Shown here: positions 17,358 to 25,897 of the stretch, one piece after another
Position numbering within the stretch: position 1 is the stretch's first letter
Layout: each line of letters begins with the position of its first letter
Origin: Halotalea alkalilenta
GTDB taxonomy: Bacteria > Pseudomonadota > Gammaproteobacteria > Pseudomonadales > Halomonadaceae
DNA: 64,000 nucleotides
NCBI RefSeq assembly: GCF_001648175.1
Contig: NZ_CP015243.1
Location: 620,001 to 684,000 of the forward strand
Direction: 5' to 3'
Notes under the pieces: generated by a model
What the model saw: the letters and a program-made list of their open reading frames with translations, nothing else
Databases searched by the model: none
What the model was told of the DNA's origin: nothing
Program-made: the position numbers and the translations under genes

Positions 17358-17587
17358 GGTATTTCCTCGACGCGTCACGGGCGCGGTGTCGACTTGGATT
17401 ATCCCGGCAAACGGGCGCCGCGCAAAACGCTGCCCGCGCAGTTGGACCCGCCTCGGGGCCGGCCAGGTCGATGCACCGGGTGGGTGGGTCTGGAGGGGCG
17501 AGTCGAGGGCGGGCTTTTCAGGATGGATGCCCATACGCCCTGGTATGGTCCAAACTCTGGCCTGACCCTCTGATGGAGCATCCGCGC

Positions 17588-17905
17588 ATGTACAAAGTGA
17601 TCCCGCTGCTCGCCGCTGCGTTGTTATTCACTGGCTGTGCCAGCCAAGGTCCCAGCGAAGGAGATGTGCGCCAGGCGCTGGTCGGCAATCTTGGTGAAAT
17701 CTCAGGCTATACCGGCGGCCTGGTGTCGAGCAGTGACATCGACGTCTCGTTGCCGGACGACTGCACGCGAGAGGGCAGCGACAGCCGGTATCGCTGCGAG
17801 GTATGGCTGTCGGTATCGCGGGGCGTCGCGAGCCTGATGCCCGCCCAGCCGCTGTCGCTGAACTTCATTCAGGACCGGGACGGGCGCTGGCGCCTGGCGC
17901 AGTGA
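17588..17905 (+). CDS. Small lipoprotein, hypothetical
   Basis: Start at 17588 (MYKVIPLLAAALLFTGCASQ); an in-frame ATG 15 bases upstream is the alternative, but the chosen one has GGAG at normal spacing and begins the signal peptide directly. 105 residues; lipobox LFTGC gives Cys17 as the lipid-modified residue. Mature part: GPSEGDVRQALVGNLGEISG, a Cys pair (DDCTREGSDSRYRCEVW) that may form a disulfide, and a C-terminal RDGRWRLAQ. This resembles small outer-membrane lipoproteins of unknown role. Orphan between PAS-LuxR and soxR. Confidence 0.75.
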   Translation: MYKVIPLLAAALLFTGCASQGPSEGDVRQALVGNLGEISGYTGGLVSSSDIDVSLPDDCTREGSDSRYRCEVWLSVSRGVASLMPAQPLSLNFIQDRDGRWRLAQ

Positions 17906-18074
17906 TCGGCCGGGCGAATTTCGAGGGGCGGTGTCGAGGGGCAGTGTCGAGGAATGATTCGTGCAGACGATGGGAGAGCACGCTGACCGCGTGCCCTGTC
18001 GTCGAGACGGCAGCGCGGGAGGGGGAAGAAGAGGGGACGGCATTGACGCCGGTGCGAAACCCGGCGCAGCTTAA

Positions 18075-18096
18075 GACCTCGAGTCGACTTGAGGTC
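18075..18096. promoter_or_regulatory. SoxR box (near-perfect palindrome) upstream of soxR
   Basis: CCTCGAGTCGACTTGAGG differs in two central-half positions and one outer position from the E. coli soxS operator CCTCAAGTTAACTTGAGG, and is flanked by GA and TC that extend the dyad to 22 bases. On the minus strand it sits exactly in a 19-base spacer between TTGACC (18093-18098) and TAAGCT (18068-18073), the over-long spacing typical of MerR-family targets. On the plus strand, hexamers at matching places are poor. It ends eight bases before the soxR ATG, so soxR binding would also affect its own expression. Confidence 0.8.
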
Positions 18097-18103
18097 AATC
18101 GCT

Positions 18104-18544
18104 ATGACGAAAGAGCTCGGCGTCGGTGAAGTCTCCCGCCGCAGCGGTGTCGCGGTCAGCGCTCTGCACTTCTACGAATCGCGCGGTCTGATCCAAAGCC
18201 GCCGTACCGCCGGCAACCAGCGCCGCTATCGCCGTGACGTGCTGCGCAGGCTGGCGGTGATCCGCGCCGCCCAGCGGCTCGGCATCCCGCTCGATGAGAT
18301 CTTCTCGGCGCTTGCGACCCTGCCCGAAGGCAGGACCCCCACCCGCACCGATTGGATCGCGTTCTCCGCCGCCTGGCGATCGCGTCTCGATCAGCGCATC
18401 GAAGCGCTAATCCAGCTGCGCGACCAGCTCGGTGGCTGCATCGGCTGCGGCTGTCTCTCGCTCAAGCGCTGCCGCCTCGCCAATCCCGACGACCTGCTCG
18501 CCGTCCACGGCAGCGGCCCCCGCCGGCTGTTGAAAGAGCCTTGA
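18104..18544 (+). CDS. soxR: Redox-sensitive transcriptional regulator SoxR (MerR family)
   Basis: Start at 18104 ([20 protein letters not shown]), giving 146 residues. MerR winged HTH at 6-75 ([13 protein letters not shown]), a dimerising coiled coil, and the [2Fe-2S] ligands Cys112, Cys115, Cys117 and Cys123 in [14 protein letters not shown], the diagnostic C-x2-C-x-C-x5-C motif. The oxidised cluster would activate target promoters in response to redox-cycling compounds or superoxide. A SoxR box lies right upstream. No soxS is present nearby; non-enteric SoxR proteins act directly on target genes. The convergent sulfide:quinone oxidoreductase ends one base after soxR. Confidence 0.96.
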   Translation: MTKELGVGEVSRRSGVAVSALHFYESRGLIQSRRTAGNQRRYRRDVLRRLAVIRAAQRLGIPLDEIFSALATLPEGRTPTRTDWIAFSAAWRSRLDQRIEALIQLRDQLGGCIGCGCLSLKRCRLANPDDLLAVHGSGPRRLLKEP

Positions 18545-18545
18545 A

Positions 18546-19823
18546 TCAGTGCCGCTCGACTTGGGCCTTGGTCAACCACTCGCGGCCTTTGAGCATCGCG
18601 TTCCAGTAAAGCCACGGCAGCAGGCGGGTCTTGAGCTGCCAGGCGGAGGCCCGGGCGACCTTGGGGTCGAGCGGGAAGGTCGGCAGCAGCTTGCCACCGT
18701 AGCCGAACTCGGCGAGCACCACCTTGCCGCGCTCGACCGTCAGCGGACAGGCGCCATAGCCGTCGTAGCGAGCGGGGAGCGGGCGGCCTTCGCGGGCGGC
18801 GAGCAGATTCTCGGCGACGATCACGATCTGCTTGCGCGCGGCGGCGGCGGTCTTGGCATTGGTCGTGCCGATCACGTCGCCCAGCGAGAATATCTCGGCG
18901 TGGCGGCGGTGCTGCAGGGTCTCGGGGTCGACCGCGCACCAGCCGGCATCGTCGGCGAGGCCGCTGTGCTCGATCAGCTTTGGCGGCACCTGTGGCGGCA
19001 CCACGTGGAGCATGTCGAACGATTTCTCGATCCGGGTCTTCTCGCCATCAGGCCCCTTGACCTCGAACCAGGCGCGCTTGTTCGGCCCGTCGACCGCGAC
19101 CAGGTTGGATTCGAAAGCGAGCTTGGCGCCGTAGAGGTCGACGTAGCGCTGGAGCGAAGGGATGAAGTCGGCGACCCCGAACAGGGCGGCGCCCGCGAGG
19201 TCGAATTCGACCTCGATACGCCCGAGCACCCCTTCCCGACGCCAGTGGTCGCAGGCCAGGTACATCGCCTTTTGCGGGGCGCCCGCGCACTTGATCGGCA
19301 TCCCCGGCTGGGTGAACAGCGCGCGACCGCGATCGAGCCCCTGAACCAGCTTCCAGGTGTAGGGCGCGAGGTCGAGGCGGTAGTTGGAGGTCACCCCGTT
19401 TTCGCCCAGCGTCGCTTCCAGTCCGTCGATCTTTTCCCACGCCAGCCGCAGGCCCGGGCAGACGATCAACTGGCGATAGCCGGCCGCGCGACCGTCGTCC
19501 AGCAGCACCTGGCGCGCGTCGGTATCGATCCGCTCCGCGGCGTGCTGGAGCCAGGTGGCGCCCGGGGGAATCAGCCCGGCGGTCGGGCGAACGGTCTTGG
19601 CGACATCGAACACACCGCCGCCGACCAGGGTCCAGGCCGGTTGGTAGCAGTGCCTGCTGCTCGGCTCGATGATCGCGATCCTGAGCCCCGGCTGGCGGCG
19701 CAGCAGGCTTGCGCAGACACCGATTCCCGCGGAGCCTCCGCCGACCACCACGACATCGAAGCTGCCGGCGCTCGGAGGCGTCTCGGGGGCGGAAGTGGGT
19801 TCGGTGGCGTGCGGTGCGGTCAT
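18546..19823 (-). CDS. Sulfide:quinone oxidoreductase-like flavoprotein (type II/mitochondrial-like)
   Basis: 425 residues. FAD-binding VVVVGGGSAGIGVCASLLRR, then HCYQPAWTLVGGG; conserved cysteines include Cys in LIVCPGL and in IKCAGAPQKAMYLACDHW, a strong signature of type II SQR (SQRDL-like). DIFSLGDVIGTTN-like stretch (EIFSLGDVIGTTNAKTAAA) closes the second dinucleotide fold, and a C-terminal amphipathic region (LLPWLYWNAMLKGREWL) fits membrane attachment. It oxidises sulfide to persulfide at the inner membrane and passes electrons to quinone. A 26-residue Pro/Thr/Ser N-terminal extension precedes the fold. GAGGA lies before the ATG. No persulfide dioxygenase or rhodanese is adjacent. Confidence 0.9.
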   Translation of the reverse strand: MTAPHATEPTSAPETPPSAGSFDVVVVGGGSAGIGVCASLLRRQPGLRIAIIEPSSRHCYQPAWTLVGGGVFDVAKTVRPTAGLIPPGATWLQHAAERIDTDARQVLLDDGRAAGYRQLIVCPGLRLAWEKIDGLEATLGENGVTSNYRLDLAPYTWKLVQGLDRGRALFTQPGMPIKCAGAPQKAMYLACDHWRREGVLGRIEVEFDLAGAALFGVADFIPSLQRYVDLYGAKLAFESNLVAVDGPNKRAWFEVKGPDGEKTRIEKSFDMLHVVPPQVPPKLIEHSGLADDAGWCAVDPETLQHRRHAEIFSLGDVIGTTNAKTAAAARKQIVIVAENLLAAREGRPLPARYDGYGACPLTVERGKVVLAEFGYGGKLLPTFPLDPKVARASAWQLKTRLLPWLYWNAMLKGREWLTKAQVERH

Positions 19824-20000
19824 CGGTAGTCCTCGTTGGTGGTCGATGCGAACAGGCAGGGCGAAGGTTTTTACCTCAAAGCGACGGGCCGAATACAGCT
19901 TTCGCCCGGGTCTGGATTAGGCAAGTTGGTTCTAAGCTCAAGCGTTGGGCCCGGATCGCCGCCTTTTGCGCCGCCTTTTTGCACCATCCGGCCCTGGGGC

Positions 20001-21005
20001 TCACTCGCCGTCTCTGCGTTCCAGCTGCTCCTTGAGCTTCTTCGGCAACCCGCGAATGATCAACCGCTCGCCGCCTGCGTCGTACTCCACCTGCGAGCCG
20101 AGCAGGGTGGTGTCGAAGCTGATCGATAGTCCGCCGGCGCGGCCGGTATAGCGGCGAAAAGAGCCCAGCGTGCGGCGGTCGGTGGGTACGTCATGCTCGA
20201 TCGCGTGGTCGCCGCGGGAGAGATAGTCGACGAATGCCTCGGGACGGGCGTCGTCGAGCGCCGCGGCGAGGGTCTCGAGCGGCGCGCGTTCTCCGCGGCT
20301 CGCGTGTTCGCCAAGCTGGTCGGTGAGCTGCTCGCGCTTGTCGCGCCGCTGCTCCGCGCTCCAGCCTTCGTCCACTGCGTAGCCCTCGAAGGCTTCGAGC
20401 AGCGCGCGAGTGGTCTCTGCGCCATCGACCGGTTCGACCAGGCCGAGCCAGCGGCTGAAGTCGTCTGCCTCTCGCTTGAGCCCGCGCCGCTTGACCACCG
20501 AGAGGTAGCGCCGCGTCTCGCCTGCGCGCCACTCGTGCAGCTCGACGCGGGCGGCGAGGTCGAAAGCATTGAAGTTGAGCGTGCGCCGCGCGACCAGCTC
20601 GCCCTGCTCGTCGACGCCCAGTGTCTCGCCCTCCGGCAGCAGCGCGATCCACAGCTGCTCGACCTCCCCACGCTTGGTGTGGAGCATCACCAGCTGGCCG
20701 TCGCGCGGCTGCTCGGATGCGCGCATCAGCGAGGCAAGCCGCTCGGCGGCCTGGCGGCTGAAGGCGACGAAGTCCAGCTCGCCGCCGAGATAGGCGCCGA
20801 GCTGCACTGCGAAGGCATGCTCCTCGCCTTCGGCCGCGAAACCACCCCATAGCCTCGGCTTGCCGTTGAAGCGCGCGCTCAGGGTATCGAGCAGCCCGGC
20901 GCTCGCCTCATTCTCTGACAGTGAGCGCTCACTCAAGTTGAGGCGCTGGGTGACGCCGTCCGGCTCGCGAGCGAAGCGGTGGAGAATGCAGTGGATAATC
21001 GACAT
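20001..21005 (-). CDS. yejK: Nucleoid-associated protein YejK (NdpA)
   Basis: 334 residues, the usual length. Begins MSIIHCILHRFAREPDGVTQ with the family's N-terminal VTQRLNLSERSLSENEASAGLLDTL; the conserved middle part has RDGQLVMLHTKRGEVEQLWIALL and LNFNAFDLAARVELHEWRAGETRRYLS; the end has GLSISFDTTLLGSQVEYDAG and LIIRGLPKKLKEQL. It is a conserved gammaproteobacterial protein that associates with the nucleoid; its biochemical role is not settled. GAGGT precedes the ATG. The 294-base gap to the right (21006-21299) holds no gene that I can support, only a promoter-like AT-richer patch near 21145-21175. Confidence 0.93.
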   Translation of the reverse strand: MSIIHCILHRFAREPDGVTQRLNLSERSLSENEASAGLLDTLSARFNGKPRLWGGFAAEGEEHAFAVQLGAYLGGELDFVAFSRQAAERLASLMRASEQPRDGQLVMLHTKRGEVEQLWIALLPEGETLGVDEQGELVARRTLNFNAFDLAARVELHEWRAGETRRYLSVVKRRGLKREADDFSRWLGLVEPVDGAETTRALLEAFEGYAVDEGWSAEQRRDKREQLTDQLGEHASRGERAPLETLAAALDDARPEAFVDYLSRGDHAIEHDVPTDRRTLGSFRRYTGRAGGLSISFDTTLLGSQVEYDAGGERLIIRGLPKKLKEQLERRDGE

Positions 21006-21299
21006 GCGGTACCTCGGGAGACGAACGGGGGAGCGCTGGATATCACCTTTGCAGGGCGTGGGTCAAAGAGCAGGGCGGACTGGGCGGGCTTGGTCCATTC
21101 TTCCGGTGAGCGAGAAATCTTCGCCGAGCGATGCGGGGCCGTGCTCTAATGAAGTCTTGATCAAAACTTAACGCCATTGCTTGGTTCTGTCGAATGGATG
21201 CCTCGAACGCCACTGGCGGGGGTATCGGGTAGGTCGGGCAACCGTTTTATCGGTGCCGCCGTGGATGGAGCCAGGGAGATGTCCAATCAGGAGAGTTCG

Positions 21300-21617
21300 A
21301 TGAAAAGTACCAAGCTTGCGGTTGCGGCCGGCTTCCTGTTCGCAGCGCTGGGCGGCTACGCCGGGGCGCAGGAGCCGCATGGGCAGGAGCTGGTCCAGCA
21401 GTGTGTGGATCTTGCCAAGACGCGTGAAGGCGCCTCCCTCGGTACCCACCTGGTGGATGCGAACAATGCCGAGCGCTACGTCGAGGGCCAGCCGTTCGAG
21501 CTCAAGGTGGCCCTGCAAGGGCACGGCAACACTTTCTACAATCTTCATTGCACGGTCGCGGCCGACGGCGAGGTGAGCTTCAACGGCTACGCTGAGGCGG
21601 GCGTACCTGCCGATTGA
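21300..21617 (+). CDS. Small periplasmic protein, hypothetical
   Basis: Start at 21300 with CAGGAGAG upstream; 105 residues. Signal peptide [20 protein letters not shown] with cleavage AGA|QE. Mature domain of about 80 residues: [40 protein letters not shown] and [17 protein letters not shown]. The two cysteines could form one disulfide, and the fold looks like a compact beta protein. I do not recognise the family. A long untranslated region precedes it. It is followed by the macrodomain gene 89 bases on, in the same direction. Confidence 0.65.
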   Translation: MKSTKLAVAAGFLFAALGGYAGAQEPHGQELVQQCVDLAKTREGASLGTHLVDANNAERYVEGQPFELKVALQGHGNTFYNLHCTVAADGEVSFNGYAEAGVPAD

Positions 21618-21706
21618 GTGGTCCTGCGGCGGTGCGTTGTGGTCATCCCCGGAGTGCTCGAGCCCTCCCGACGACGCCGGCCGCTGGCCGGAGACGAGTG
21701 AAAGCG

Positions 21707-22231
21707 ATGAAGATCGAACTGATCGAGGGTGACATCACTCAGCTGGCGGTCGATGCCATCGTCAATGCGGCCAACGCCAGCCTGCTCGGCGGCGGTGGCG
21801 TCGATGGTGCGATCCATCGCGCCGCGGGGCCTGCGCTGCTCGACTACTGCCGCGGGCTCGGCGGCTGCGCCACTGGTGACGCCAAGCTGTCTCCTGGCTT
21901 CGATCTGCCCGCGCGCTATGTGATCCACGCCGTCGGTCCCGTGTGGCACGGTGGCGGGCGGGATGAGGCCGGCCTGCTCGCTAGCTGCTACCGGCGCGCG
22001 CTCGAGCTCGCCGAGCGGGAGGGGCTCGAGAGCATCGCCTTTCCGATGATCAGCTGCGGGATCTATGGCTATCCCCATGAGGCGGCGGCGAAGATCGCGA
22101 TAGGCGCGCTGTGCGAGCCGCGCCCGAATGGGTCGCTCAAGCGCGTGGTGCTGGTCGCGTTCTCCGCGCAGATGCATGCGCTGCTCGAGCGGGTGCTGGT
22201 CGATGCCAGCGGGAAGCGACGAGAGTCGTAG
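21707..22231 (+). CDS. Macrodomain O-acetyl-ADP-ribose deacetylase (YmdB-like)
   Basis: Start at 21707 ([20 protein letters not shown]); 174 residues. Macrodomain signatures: [20 protein letters not shown] and [17 protein letters not shown], whose Asn and Asp bind and process the ADP-ribose, [22 protein letters not shown], and [14 protein letters not shown] near the distal ribose. These cytosolic enzymes remove acetyl from O-acetyl-ADP-ribose or ADP-ribose from proteins. E. coli YmdB also influences RNase III. No linked sirtuin or ADP-ribosyltransferase is seen. Confidence 0.92.
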   Translation: MKIELIEGDITQLAVDAIVNAANASLLGGGGVDGAIHRAAGPALLDYCRGLGGCATGDAKLSPGFDLPARYVIHAVGPVWHGGGRDEAGLLASCYRRALELAEREGLESIAFPMISCGIYGYPHEAAAKIAIGALCEPRPNGSLKRVVLVAFSAQMHALLERVLVDASGKRRES

Positions 22232-22254
22232 TGACGAGCGAATCGAGCGGGAGT

Positions 22255-22266
22255 ATTGTCGACAAT
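22255..22266. promoter_or_regulatory. 12-bp palindrome ATTGTCGACAAT before the TauE gene
   Basis: A perfect palindrome 65 bases upstream of the chosen exporter start. A near-identical copy (TTGTCGACAAT) lies at 23083-23093, just past the end of the same gene. The TTGT-CG-ACAA form resembles operators of FadR-subfamily GntR regulators. No GntR gene is adjacent, so its role is open. Confidence 0.4.
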
Positions 22267-22330
22267 TTCGTCGATGGAACTACGTCGCCATGCCGATTTC
22301 CCCTCCAAGCCCATTCGGATTCACCGTGCA

Positions 22331-23074
22331 ATGACGGGGTGGCCGCTGCTATTGATGCTGATCGTGGCGGTGTTCTTCACCTCGCTGCTTTCCGGTGTAT
22401 TCGGCATGGTCGGCGGTTTGCTGCTGCTCGGCGCGCTGCTGGTGATCCTGCCGCCGGCCACCGCGATCGCGGTGCAGGGCGTGCTGCAGATCTGTGCCAA
22501 TGCCTCGCGCGCCTGGTTCTCGCGCGATTTCATCGACTGGAGAATCCTGGCAATCTCCTGCCTGGGGCTTGGGCTGGCGGCGGGTGCGCTCGCGCTGGTC
22601 GACTACACCCCGAGTCTCGTCACCATCACCTTGGTGATCGGTCTGATGCCGATCATGGTGTGGCTCCCCAGGCGGTGGCTGGCGCTCGACGCCAGCCGGC
22701 CCTCCCATGCGCTGATCAGCGGGGCGCTCAGCGGCGGACTGAATCTCGCGGTCGGGGTCAGCGGCCCCACCACCGATATCTTCTTCATCCGTACCCGGAT
22801 GGATCGTCGCACGGTGATTGCCACCAAGGCGGCGATCCAGGTCGCCTCCCACGCGGTCAAGGTGCTGTTCTACTGGCGTTCGACGCTGCATCTCGGTGGC
22901 GCTGAATGGGCGATGGTGCTGGTTTCGGCGCCCTTCGCGCTGTTCGGCACCCGTGCCGGCAACTTCATCCTGGTACGCTTGACCGATGCCAACTTCCGCC
23001 GCTGGACGCGCTGGCTGGTGACCGCGGTGGGGGGCTTCTACCTGGCCAAGGGCATCTGGCTGCTGGTTCAGTAA
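22331..23074 (+). CDS. TauE/SafE-family membrane exporter
   Basis: Start at 22331 (MTGWPLLLMLIVAVFFTSLL) is chosen because the first membrane helix begins there; earlier in-frame starts (TTG 22256, ATG 22274) have no clear ribosome site either. 247 residues, about eight membrane helices with the two family repeats: SGVFGMVGGLLLLGALL, and GALSGGLNLAVGVSGPTTDIFFIRT in the second half. TauE/SafE proteins are thought to move sulfonates, sulfite or other small anions across the inner membrane. No sulfonate catabolism gene is adjacent. Its end overlaps the convergent hypothetical gene by seven bases. Confidence 0.85.
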   Translation: MTGWPLLLMLIVAVFFTSLLSGVFGMVGGLLLLGALLVILPPATAIAVQGVLQICANASRAWFSRDFIDWRILAISCLGLGLAAGALALVDYTPSLVTITLVIGLMPIMVWLPRRWLALDASRPSHALISGALSGGLNLAVGVSGPTTDIFFIRTRMDRRTVIATKAAIQVASHAVKVLFYWRSTLHLGGAEWAMVLVSAPFALFGTRAGNFILVRLTDANFRRWTRWLVTAVGGFYLAKGIWLLVQ

Positions 23075-23505
23075 CGACTTTGTTGTCGACAATCCTTCGG
23101 GTCGATCAGCATCGAGGCGATCGGGACGCCGTCCGCGCCTTCATAGCTGTGCCGCATGCGCAGGCCGCTTTCCACTGCGCTCGCCAGTCCGCCAGGGTTT
23201 TGCTGGCAGAGCGAGCGGCGAAGCTGCTCGAGGGTCAGCGTGGTGAAGGTATCCCGGTCGAACTCGCGTGCCGTGTGCTGGAGCATGGTGTAGCGATAGC
23301 GCACTTCTCGACTCGACCAGTCGAGGGTGACCGCATCGATCCGGGTTTCTGCGTCGATCCGCGCCGGCAGCTCGGCATTCAGCGCGGCGACCGAATGGGC
23401 GAAGCCCTCCCGGGCCGGATCAGGGGAGAAGTGCACGCGCCAGGCCAGCACCAGAAAGAAGGCGATCAGAGCGCAGGCGAGGAAGATCGGCAGCTTTTGG
23501 CGCAT
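23068..23505 (-). CDS. Membrane-anchored hypothetical protein
   Basis: Start at 23505 (MRQKLPIFLACALIAFFLVL), where the signal-anchor helix begins; a longer reading to 23550 would add 15 residues. 145 residues: one N-terminal hydrophobic helix, then a soluble domain, probably periplasmic, with HFSPDPAREGFAHSVAALNAE, DAETRIDAVTLDWSSREVRY, RDTFTTLTLEQLRRSLCQQN and two late Cys. Family not recognised. Convergent with and overlapping the exporter gene. The stop-proximal codons contain the second TTGTCGACAA palindrome. Confidence 0.65.
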   Translation of the reverse strand: MRQKLPIFLACALIAFFLVLAWRVHFSPDPAREGFAHSVAALNAELPARIDAETRIDAVTLDWSSREVRYRYTMLQHTAREFDRDTFTTLTLEQLRRSLCQQNPGGLASAVESGLRMRHSYEGADGVPIASMLIDPKDCRQQSRY

Positions 23506-23604
23506 TGGCTCTGGCCTTGGCGAGGGTAGAGCGACAGTATGCCTGAGCACGATTGGCGAGGTGAAACGGAGTACGCTGCCCGCGGCTGCGGGCGGCCGGA
23601 TCGA

Positions 23605-24417
23605 TCAGCTGCCCGCGCGGGAGTTGACGCCGAGACGGAAGCCCGCCTGCTTGAGCACTTTGATCGCCTCCTCGGAATAGCGCGACACCAGGCCGCCGTT
23701 ATCCCCGGTCGAGCTCCAGAAGTAGAGCGTGACCGCGATGTTGCCGGCGTTGGGCACGTAGCTCACCGCAGGTGCCGGGGTGGCATGGATCTTCTCGTCG
23801 CCCTCGATCATCGCCAGCAGCAGGCGGCGAGCCTCCTCGGGATCGTCCTCGTAGTCGATCAGCAAGGAGACGCTGCCGCGCCGGGTGCTTTCCTGCGAGG
23901 TGTTGGTCACCACGTTGTTGGAAAGGTTCGAGTTGGGCACATAGATGACCTTGTTGTCCCCGGTGCGCAGGATGGTGCGGAACATCTCGATCGAGGTCAC
24001 CGTGCCTTCGATGCCGCCGGAGACGATGTAGTCGCCGACCTTGAACGGACGGAACAGCAGGATCAGCACCCCGCCGGCGAAGTTCGAGAGGCTGCCTTGC
24101 AGCGCCAGGCCGACCGCAAGGCCGGCGGCACCGATGATCGCGACGAACGAGGTGGTGGCGATCCCCACCATTGAAGCCACACTGATCAGCAGCAACGCCT
24201 TGAGCAGCAGACCAAGCACGCTGAGCACGAAGCTTTGCAGCGTCGGCTCGATATGGCGGGCCTTCATCAAGCGCGTCAGCGAAGCGGTGAACAGGCTGAT
24301 GATCCACCAACCGATCGCCAGAGTGATCAATGCGAGCACCAGGTTGCCCGCATAGCTGAGCATCAGCGGCATCCAGGCGCCCATTTGGCTCCATAGCTGA
24401 TTGACTCCTTCTTCCAT
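23605..24417 (-). CDS. Small-conductance mechanosensitive channel (MscS family)
   Basis: Start at 24417 (MEEGVNQLWSQMGAWMPLML) is preferred because GGAAGAG stands six bases upstream; two earlier ATGs (24423, 24432) have no ribosome site. 270 residues, close to E. coli MscS. Three membrane helices, with the pore helix signature FVAIIGAAGLAVGLALQGSL followed by SNFAGGVLILLFRPFKVGDYI, then the beta domain (GGIEGTVTSIEMFRTILRTGDNKVIYVPNSNL). It opens under osmotic downshock in the inner membrane. The C-terminal domain ends early after GFRLGVNSRAGS. Confidence 0.93.
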   Translation of the reverse strand: MEEGVNQLWSQMGAWMPLMLSYAGNLVLALITLAIGWWIISLFTASLTRLMKARHIEPTLQSFVLSVLGLLLKALLLISVASMVGIATTSFVAIIGAAGLAVGLALQGSLSNFAGGVLILLFRPFKVGDYIVSGGIEGTVTSIEMFRTILRTGDNKVIYVPNSNLSNNVVTNTSQESTRRGSVSLLIDYEDDPEEARRLLLAMIEGDEKIHATPAPAVSYVPNAGNIAVTLYFWSSTGDNGGLVSRYSEEAIKVLKQAGFRLGVNSRAGS

Positions 24418-24569
24418 GTTCATCTCTTCCATTGGCTGGGGTTATTCGATTCGCGGTACGGCCAAGCGCGCCGCCGTCGACATGATACATGGGCGAGAAG
24501 TGTTTAATGGAGGCTTAACGTGAGTGTTCGCAGCAGTCACACTCGTCGCCCCGTCCCTGACGGCGGGGT

Positions 24570-24585
24570 TGTTTCATGTGAAACA
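24570..24585. other. parS-like palindrome, site 2 (one mismatch)
   Basis: TGTTTCATGTGAAACA, one base from the consensus TGTTTCACGTGAAACA (T for C in the centre). It lies in the gap between the divergent mscS and MFS genes. Confidence 0.6.
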
Positions 24586-24648
24586 CGCAGGCAGCCAGCC
24601 TCTCGCTGACCCAGCCTTACCCGGCAAGTTCATCAGGAGCCGTCGTTC

Positions 24649-25860
24649 ATGTCCGTCGTGTCCACTTCTTCCCGTGCTTTGCCCACTTGGCTGCTGCTGT
24701 TGATGGCGGTCGCCACGGGGGTGGCGGTGGCGAGCAACTACTACGCCCAGCCGCTGTTGCACACCATCGCCGAGCGGCTCGATCTCTCCTACTCCCGAGC
24801 GGGCATCGTGGTCACCGTCGCCCAGCTTGGTTACGCCCTCGGCCTGCTCGCCCTGGTGCCGCTGGGCGACATGCTCGAGCGGCGCCGGCTGGTGGTGACG
24901 ATGATGTCGCTGTCGACCCTGGGGCTTCTGGTCAGCGCCACGGCCAACGGTTTGCCGATGCTGCTGCTGGGTACCGCGGTCACTGCGCTGTTTTCGGTGG
25001 TGGCCCAAGTACTGGTGCCGTTCGCCGCCACGCTCGCCGAGCCCGACCGCAGAGGACGGGCGGTGGGTACGGTGATGAGCGGGCTGATGTTGGGCATCCT
25101 GCTCGCGCGCAGCTTCGCAGGCGCCCTGTCCGAGTTCGGCGATTGGCGCTTGGTCTACTGGGTGGCGAGTGGACTGATGGCGCTGACCACGCTGGCGCTG
25201 TGGCGCGCGCTGCCTGCGCTGCATACCCCGGCGGGGCTGAGCTACGCTGCGTTGATACGCTCGGTCGGCACGTTGATGGCGGTTCACGCCCGGCTGCGGC
25301 TGCGTGCGCTGCTCGGGCTGCTCACCTTCGCGTCCTTCGCCGCTTTCTGGACCCCGATCGCCTTCCTGCTCGCGGCACCCCCCTATCGGTTGAGCGATGG
25401 AGTGATCGGGCTGTTCGGCCTGGTCGGCGCGGCCGGGGCGTTGATGGCGCCGATCACCGGGCGCCAGGTCGACCGGGGCCGCGCGCGGTTGACCACCACG
25501 CTTGGCTTGGCGCTGCTGGTGCTCGGCTGGGTGCCGCTGCTGTTCGCCGGCCAGTCGCTGCTCGCGCTGCTGCTCGGCATCCTGATCCTCGATCTCGCCG
25601 TGCAACTGGTGCACATCACCAACCTGAACATGGTCTATCGGATCGATCCGGGCGCGCGCAACCGGCTCAATGCCGCCTACATGGTCTGTTATTTCCTTGG
25701 TGGTGCGCTCGGTTCGCTGTTCTCCGCGATGCTCTACGTTCACTGGGGCTGGCTCGGGGTCTGCGCGCTGGGTATCGGCTTCTCCGCGCTGGGGCTTGCG
25801 GTGTGGCTTGCTTGCCGCGCCCGGGTCGAAGCTGATACACCGAAAGGTCAGCATGGCTGA
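24649..25860 (+). CDS. Major facilitator superfamily transporter (DHA1 type)
   Basis: 403 residues with 12 predicted membrane helices; AGGAG nine bases before the ATG. The first helix has the ASNYYAQPLLHTIAERLDLS motif of a large group of bacterial exporters, followed by the A-like motif LGDMLERRRLVV, where GD-x3-RR marks loop 2-3. A second-half motif lies in GRQVDRGRARL. Substrate unknown; a drug or metabolite exporter is likely. It ends 37 bases before the choline sulfatase gene, same direction, and may be cotranscribed. Confidence 0.88.
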   Translation: MSVVSTSSRALPTWLLLLMAVATGVAVASNYYAQPLLHTIAERLDLSYSRAGIVVTVAQLGYALGLLALVPLGDMLERRRLVVTMMSLSTLGLLVSATANGLPMLLLGTAVTALFSVVAQVLVPFAATLAEPDRRGRAVGTVMSGLMLGILLARSFAGALSEFGDWRLVYWVASGLMALTTLALWRALPALHTPAGLSYAALIRSVGTLMAVHARLRLRALLGLLTFASFAAFWTPIAFLLAAPPYRLSDGVIGLFGLVGAAGALMAPITGRQVDRGRARLTTTLGLALLVLGWVPLLFAGQSLLALLLGILILDLAVQLVHITNLNMVYRIDPGARNRLNAAYMVCYFLGGALGSLFSAMLYVHWGWLGVCALGIGFSALGLAVWLACRARVEADTPKGQHG

Positions 25861-25897
25861 ACGTGATCGCGCACCGTCCACTGTCCGAGGAGATGAG

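Noticed and set aside
17865..18098. 77-codon leftward ORF near the SoxR box as a possible target gene
   Set aside because: Its start lies upstream of where SoxR-driven leftward transcription would begin; no ribosome site or motif.
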